A stretch of DNA of 52,160 nt from JALEFZ01 sp039817415 (GTDB lineage: Bacteria > Bacteroidota > Bacteroidia > J057), in NCBI GenBank assembly GCA_039817415.1, contig JBCBVV010000046.1, positions 1 to 52,160 of the forward strand, written 5' to 3'. A program made the translations under genes and the position numbers. A model generated the notes under the pieces. That model ran no database searches and had not been told where the DNA came from. It saw only the letters and a program-made list of their open reading frames with translations. Of this stretch, positions 51,161-52,160 are shown piece by piece; position 1 is the first letter of the stretch, and each line of letters begins with the position of its first letter.

Positions 51161-52105
51161 GTTTGCCGGAGGAATTTGCTTGGTCATTTTACTGACAGCC
51201 TGCGCTTCAATGTAAATCTTCTTGACAATCGGATACTCCTTTCGAATGTTATTCTCGATACGGGTAACAACCCTTTCGATTTCGTCTGAGTATAGATTAT
51301 CCTTGAATTCCACGTCAAGTGCCACAAACAAATCATCTGGACCAAAGTGCATGGTGATAGGAGGCTTGGCATTGAAAACCTCTTCATCCTCCTCCACGAT
51401 TCTTTCGATTCCTTTGCGGACAGAAGGTAAAGCAGACTCACCAATTAGCAGCGCTTTTGTTTCTGAGGCTAAGATAACGGCGATAACGGCAAGGATGACA
51501 CCAATCACAATCGATGCAATTCCATCGTACATAGGATCGCCTGTTACATCCGTCAAGTATACACCGATCATGGCTACGATCAATCCCAACAAGGCAGCAC
51601 TGTCTTCGAAGATAACCGCAAATCTGGCAGGGTCCTTACTCTTCCTAATTGCCTCCCAAAAACCAAACTTACTTTTCCTTCTCTCTTTGTTGAAACTACG
51701 TAAGGCCAAAAAGAGGGCTATCCCTTCAAACACCATCGCCAATAAGAGGATGATGTAATTTAGCATCGGATCACCTGTATGATGCTCCCCAGTATGCTGT
51801 AGCACCTCAATTCCTTTAAAGAGTGAAACACCTCCACCCAAGGCAAAGATCAGAATCGCAACAACCAGCGACCAGAAGTATAATTCCTTCCCGTGTCCCA
51901 TGGGGTGCTCTTCATCAGGACCGATCTTAGATCGGTTGATACCATAAAGGAGAAGCAGACCATTACCGGAGTCTACCAGGGAATGGATTCCTTCTGATAG
52001 CATCGCGGCAGAGCCACTGATAAATGATCCTACGAATTTGGCGATAGCGATCGCTACGTTGGCCGCAACGGCGGCATAGATTGGACCTTTGGCGGTTCCT
52101 GCCAT
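51146..52105 (-). CDS. Cation diffusion facilitator family metal exporter
   Basis: 319 residues with six membrane helices and a C-terminal ferredoxin-like domain (about 225-310; HFGPDDLFVALDVEFKDNLY). HSLVDSGNGL in helix 2 and EDSAALLG in helix 5 form the zinc transport site, with DEEHPMGHGKELYFWS in between. Exports Zn or another divalent metal from the cytoplasm. The gene's 3' end overlaps the convergent CNBD gene by 15 nt. Nothing further of note lies between its start and the window edge. Confidence 0.92.
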   Translation of the reverse strand: MAGTAKGPIYAAVAANVAIAIAKFVGSFISGSAAMLSEGIHSLVDSGNGLLLLYGINRSKIGPDEEHPMGHGKELYFWSLVVAILIFALGGGVSLFKGIEVLQHTGEHHTGDPMLNYIILLLAMVFEGIALFLALRSFNKERRKSKFGFWEAIRKSKDPARFAVIFEDSAALLGLIVAMIGVYLTDVTGDPMYDGIASIVIGVILAVIAVILASETKALLIGESALPSVRKGIERIVEEDEEVFNAKPPITMHFGPDDLFVALDVEFKDNLYSDEIERVVTRIENNIRKEYPIVKKIYIEAQAVSKMTKQIPPANSNKG

Positions 52106-52160
52106 GGTGATTTGGTTTTATTTTGGGCTAAAATAATGAAGGATTCTGTATTGAGACAAT

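Noticed and set aside
1..52160. CRISPR array, insertion sequence, prophage or integrative element
   Set aside because: No spaced repeats, transposase, integrase or tRNA-flanking att repeats were seen; the tRNA-Gln is followed directly by prs.

Overview
The window is a chromosomal stretch from a Bacteroidota bacterium. I infer this from five things seen here: two proteins with type IX secretion (T9SS) C-terminal sorting domains; an ATP synthase operon that stops after the gamma gene, with no beta or epsilon genes; promoters of the Bacteroidota form TTTG-N19-21-TAnnTTTG; tandem YfaZ/OmpW-sized outer-membrane barrels; and the prs-ctc-pth and rpsF-rpsR-rplI clusters. Gene style (CHAT-like proteins, phosphosulfolactate synthase, many secreted proteins) would suit a Saprospiria or Cytophagia lineage, but I cannot fix the genus. 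Coding is dense. I see no insertion sequence, prophage, integrase or CRISPR array.

Layout. 1-5.8 kb: atp operon (AtpI-like fragment, atpB, atpE, atpF, atpH, atpA, atpG) ending in a clear terminator. 5.8-8.5 kb: radC and a convergent secreted M1 aminopeptidase. 8.6-12.5 kb: the most unusual segment. Two tandem tail-anchored proteins have a caspase-like CHAT fold that has lost both catalytic residues. They face, across one hairpin terminator, two tandem proteins that consist only of the C-terminal part of RecQ (RQC, HRDC and HTH domains) without any helicase. 12.7-20 kb: MATE exporter, lipase-like hydrolase, aroE, a small CxxCxGxG membrane protein, a two-component system, a secreted Cys protein and phosphosulfolactate synthase. 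20.4-29.9 kb: coiled-coil protein, a LysM protein with a Cys-less thioredoxin fold, a T9SS cargo, a GT-C membrane glycosyltransferase, DUF1573, scpB-rluB, twin outer-membrane proteins, and a prohibitin-like SPFH protein.

30-33 kb: a partner-switching module (membrane GAF-SpoIIE phosphatase, STAS antagonist, HATPase anti-sigma kinase) without a sigma factor. 33-38.4 kb: CoA-binding protein, clpC, a solitary nuoH, a methyltransferase. 38.4-45.4 kb: a probable small RNA with its own terminator, a T9SS cargo, the rpsF-rpsR-rplI operon, then an unknown protein, a PIG-L deacetylase and a large TPR protein in one run. 45.4-47.8 kb: tRNA-Gln sitting 6 nt in front of the prs start codon, then ctc (L25) and pth. 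47.8-52.1 kb: a membrane TPR adenylate cyclase divergent from a cyclic-nucleotide-binding protein fused to a degenerate MinD/CpaE-like domain, then a CDF metal exporter.

The strongest candidates for something undescribed are the pseudo-CHAT/RecQ-tail cluster (8.6-12.5 kb), the cyclase/CNBD-MinD pair (47.8-51.2 kb) and the tRNA-prs junction (45.5 kb). All functional statements about these are inference from domain recognition by eye.
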